DNA of 64,000 nt. It comes from Omphiscola glabra (Eukaryota; Mollusca; Gastropoda; Lymnaeidae). The DNA is taken from positions 10,609,893-10,673,892 of the forward strand of contig OZ024807.1 of assembly GCA_964017045.1 (NCBI GenBank), in the 5' to 3' direction. Shown one piece after another: positions 60,401-64,000 of the stretch. Both the position numbers and the translations under genes were made by a program. The notes under the pieces are model-generated. The model did no database searches. It saw only the letters and a list, made by a program, of their open reading frames with translations, and was not told where the DNA came from. The stretch's first letter is position 1. Each line of letters starts with the position of its first letter.

Positions 60401-60916
60401 TAGACACCTACTACTGTTAAAAATGTAGGAGTAGTTGTGTGTCTGTGTGTGTTTATCTTCTTTTGCTCTTCCTCCATTGTCTTTCAAACAATGCCAGATC
60501 ACGAAAACAACATTTAGACCAGTATGTGCTTTGTACATGGGGAAAAAAAAAGGGGGGGGGGGGGCATTTCAGAAATGACCGCACCGTGTTAAAGAGGACA
60601 GCCAAGTCTTCACATACCACTGATAACTAAGTCTATCTCTTATGTTATTACTGTTTCATTGTCATGATGTAACAAAATTTAAAAAAAAAAAAATCACTTT
60701 AACATTTATTAATTATTTTAAAAAGTATTATTATTTATTAGTAAAAAAAAAATTTGCGGGTTGGGGGGGGGGGGGGGGGGTTGTTAAATTTCCTTAAAAA
60801 ACCTTCCGCTGACGTCATTCTTCGGATCCCTCCAACAAACGGTCAATATCAGAAATATTTTTAAAATGTTAAATGTGGGGTTATGGACATTCAATGGTAA
60901 CATCTCAATGTTTCAA
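57492..60916. other. Noncoding sequence with many poly-G/poly-A joins
   Basis: G runs near 58487 and 59028, 18 G at 59723-59740, a G run near 60551 and 18 G at 60763-60780, several directly following A runs. ttggacttcaaatt occurs twice at 58525-58565. No supported gene. Confidence 0.65.
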
Positions 60917-61377
60917 ATGCACCCCTCTTGACACTTAACCGACACATCCTGATGTTTCATGACACTTTACCGACACTTCGTGATGTTTCATGACACTTTA
61001 CCGACACATCGTGATGTTTCATGACACTTTACCGACACATCGCGATGTTTCATGACACTTTACCGACACATCGTGATGTTTCATGACACTTTACCGACAC
61101 ATCGTGATGTTTCATGACACTTTACCGACACATCGCGATGTTTCATGACACTTTACCGACACATCGTGATGTTTCATGACATTTTACGGGCACATCGCGA
61201 TGTTTCATGACACTTTACCGACACATCGTGATGTTTCATGACATTTTACGGGCACATCGCGATGTTTCATGACACTTTACCGACACATCGTGATGTTTCA
61301 TGACACTTTACGGGCACATCGTGATGTTTCAAATACACCCATCATGACACTTTACCGACACATCGCGATGTTTCATT
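60917..61377. repeat. Minisatellite, 31-bp unit, about 15 copies
   Basis: Unit contains gatgtttcatgacacttta and ccgacacatcgt. Some units have the 10-bp perfect palindrome catcgcgatg, others catcgtgatg. Near the right end, catcgtgatg units with acattttacgggcac alternate with catcgcgatg units, forming a 62-bp dimer. Confidence 0.95.
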
Positions 61378-63536
61378 GCAGATCACTAATCTGTATACCA
61401 GAGACCACCAGAAGGTCTCCGCATCGTCCAATATTTACCGAGTTGACTCGGATGCAAATCTCATGAATACACACAAAAAAAGATCCATTGTATTCTCAAA
61501 TCAATGGAAAAGAAGGGATTGGGTGGGGAGGGGGGATATTGTACTGCTGCTCAGGGTCCAGAAGTTAAATTTTTATTAGCCACGTCTGTCAGGGCCATTA
61601 GTGGGCACGTGTGGTAGTCATGTGGTATTATCCTAGTGTCCCAATCCCGCCCTCCACACTCGATTCTTCCTCAAACAACTCCCCAGTCTTTTCACAGGGA
61701 ACAAGTTGTAAGGGATCTTTTACAACTGTGCAGTTCTGTGCGTCCGCGCTTAAATTTTCATTCTCTCTTTTTTTTTTTTTTTATTAACGAGCGCTCGTTC
61801 AAAGTAGTGCGTGAAAATTCTCGGGGGTTCCATATTGCAGAGAAGCGTGCCAGCGTCATTAATTTATTTTTGGTTGCTCGCCCCGAAGATTTAAGATTGG
61901 CCTTTATTAACGTTGATGGGCCGCCAGCATTGAAAGGTTAGACATACACATTTCCCCCCCCCCCCCGCGTGAGCGATGTCTTCTCGGGACAGACCAACAC
62001 ATAAAAGAAAAAAAAATCGCCATCTGCTTTCTAAGGATAATTGCTTTGATATTACACGATGATGTCGCGAGGGCTTCCACGAGGTAATACATGAGTTATT
62101 CCCCTTAATTTGATTTTATGCCACCTCAGCGTTATGTCTGTAGTGTTTCAAGATGTCTTCTTACTTTCTGAACGCTCTGGAAGATACGTGAACGTAATGA
62201 TAATACTTAGCATGATAGTATTTGTCATCCCTATAATCTCATAATCATTAACAGAATCACGATCTTAATGACATTGTCTTGCGTAAGTTTGAAAGCCCAA
62301 CAAAGGAATGCTAATTATTAATATTGTATATGCATCTTATCTTGTCAAATAGCATACATTTAAAAAAGTTAAGTCAGCCCTCTCTCTCATCTCTCTCTCT
62401 CTCTTTCCTCTGTCAGTCTCTGGCTCTCTGAATATCTTTCTTTCTCTCTAGCCTATGTCTCTGACTATCTCTAAGTCTCTCTCTTCTATGACTCCGAATC
62501 TCCCTCTCTCTCCCTTTCTCTTTCTCTCCTACTCTCCAATCCTTTTTGTCAGTCTCGTGTCTCCAAATAGCTCCTATCTGCCAGGCCAACTAATGAGGAC
62601 CACCTACAAGCCAGAATCGAGCGTCCATTGAGCAACACGGGGGCTCTAAAGTTATATTGCTCCTGGCACTGGGCAGATGCTGGCGACCCGAATTCGCCCC
62701 GTTTATGACTCAGTGTGGAAATCACTTGAAAATCAAAGGGTTTCACGACGTTTTATGTGGCAGCCGAGCACAAAGAAAGATCCCATCCGAGGAGAACGCA
62801 AGTGTCGAAAAATGGCATAAATTGGAAGCATCAACGAACCTCCCACAAAGCTTTTAAGAAGATAATCCTTCTTATGCGACACCCTTCTGTCGCTTGTTGT
62901 CGAATACATCTACAGACAGGGGCGACTTTAGCTGGAAGGCGTTACTGAGTACGGGGACGCTCTCCTTTTCGCTATTTTTAAAAGTATAAAAAATAATTAT
63001 GATTATTTTTTTATCAAAAGTGGTCTTAAATGGATAAATTCTGGTTTAAAACACCAGATACGCCGCTACACCATTTTATGTCTTCTCTCTCCGACACTCG
63101 ATGTCTCTCCCCTCCCCGCCCCATCATAGTTTTGTGTGTGTGTCCCCTCCGTGAAACCAGATTCCTTTTGTAGCCCTCGCCATTTTGAAGGCTCGATTCC
63201 CGCTGCTCAAAGAAGCGCCTGTCATCGCCCCTTTTCACGTCCACGTTTTTTGTGTTGTCAGTCCGCCTCTCTTGTTGTTCGGCGCTTCATCCCCCAACAT
63301 TGCTACAAATACCTGTCTATTGTTTGTCACCATATCCCCCTTTGTCCTGGGCACCCCATACATTGGGGCTTGTCCCCCATGTCTTTTCTTTGAAACTGGA
63401 CAAGAGATTTGTATCAACGGGGGGGAAAAAAGGGGACAGGGGTGTCTTCATGTAACACCCATATTAATTCACGTGGTATTTAGATCTCCTGGGAATGAGG
63501 TTTTGGTTATTTTATTTTTAAAAAAGTAGAAGTAGT
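61378..63536. other. Noncoding sequence with a CT-rich tract
   Basis: CT-rich microsatellite at about 62378-62530, a T run near 61771 and a C run near 61956. A weak exon candidate at 61792-61936 is in the findings. 62917-63068 has weak MITE-like ends. Confidence 0.6.
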
Positions 63537-63543
63537 AGGAAAG

Positions 63544-64000
63544 AATGAGTGGTTGAGACGATTCAGAGGTCCACCTTACTTATGAATGGTAGAGACGATT
63601 CAGAGGTCCACCTTACTTATGAATGGTTGAGACGATTTAGAGGTCCACCTTACTTATGAATGGTTGAGACGATTTAGAGGTCCACCTTACTTATGAATGG
63701 TTGAGACGATTCAGTGGTCCACCTTACTTATGAATGGTTGAGACGATTCAGAGGTCCACCTTACTTATGAATGTATGAGACGATTCAGAGGTCCACCTTA
63801 CTTATGAATGGTTGAGACGATTTAGAGGTCCACCTTACTTATGAATGGTTGAGACGATTTAGAGGTCCACCTTACTTATGAATGGTTGAGACGATTCAGT
63901 GGTCCACCTTACTTATGAATGGTTGAGACGATTCAGAGGTTCACCTTACTTATGAATGTATGAGACGATTCAGAGGTCCACCTTACTTATGAATGGTTGA
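63544..64000. repeat. Minisatellite, 37-bp unit with 185-bp higher-order repeat, open at right edge
   Basis: Units contain gaatggttgagacgattc and agaggtccaccttactt, and start at 63584, 63621, 63658 and so on. Five consecutive variants (63621-63805) recur in the same order at 63806-63990 with a single visible difference. The array runs off the window. Confidence 0.97.

Noticed and set aside
62917..63068. MITE with caggggcgac and agatacgccgcta ends
   Set aside because: Ends match poorly and the flanking 8-mers disagree.
1..64000. Bacterial, phage or plasmid origin
   Set aside because: No operons, ribosome binding sites or dense ORFs; hAT MITEs, microsatellites and minisatellites point to an animal nuclear genome.

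Overview
This is noncoding DNA from a eukaryotic, almost certainly animal, genome. I find no protein-coding gene, rRNA gene or intact tRNA gene that I can defend. It carries simple repeats, long poly-C/poly-G and poly-T tracts, more than thirty unrelated minisatellite arrays (units of 11 to 50 bp), and short non-autonomous DNA transposons with 8-bp target-site duplications. A gastropod or other mollusc is my best guess. The reasons are the SPIN-like hAT elements (as I recall, SPIN is documented in a pond snail as well as in tetrapods and a kissing bug), the minisatellite density and the recurring TAGGCCTA-type palindromes. This is inference, not proof.

Layout. 1-176 is the end of a 12-bp array entering from the left. 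2.2-2.5 kb holds two small arrays; 3.4-3.7 kb a hAT MITE; 4.29 kb a tRNA-Pro-like relic; 4.45-6.13 kb the largest array (35-bp unit, about 48 copies), followed by a 40-bp array. 7.8-10.4 kb has members of a CAGTGGCGTA-ended MITE family and a 389-bp inverted-repeat element. 12-19.6 kb alternates a decayed SPIN-like copy with arrays of 25, 24, 28, 24, 34, 18 and 7/35 bp and a purine-rich GAGA tract. 19.6-29.4 kb has small arrays (17, 19, 18, 21-25 bp), a second CAGTGGCGTA MITE and a palindromic hAT MITE. 30-31 kb is a 37-bp array. 32.2-34.8 kb has a 489-bp hAT MITE with a perfect duplication and a MITE inserted inside a 31-bp tandem repeat. 34.8-42.3 kb is mostly featureless. 42.3-46.1 kb has arrays of 34, 40/36, 20 and 21 bp. 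47.0-48.9 kb is a transposon cluster (SPIN-like copy, fold-back derivative, third CAGTGGCGTA copy) beside a 13-bp CRE-like array. 49.2-51.6 kb has tetranucleotide, 16-bp, 24-bp and 45-bp arrays. 53.7-53.9 kb is a 50-bp array, 60.9-61.4 kb a 31-bp array, and 63.54-64.0 kb a 37-bp array with a 185-bp higher-order period that runs off the right edge.

The long open reading frames are by-products of tandem repeats: a unit without stop codons, or with a length divisible by three, stays open in one or more frames. I therefore annotate them as repeats. A few unique-sequence stretches (61792-61936, 54255-54594, 8545-8634) could be exons, but the evidence is weak. No genes work together here. The biology on show is repeat birth, homogenisation and small DNA transposon activity. 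I did not find a convincing new functional system.
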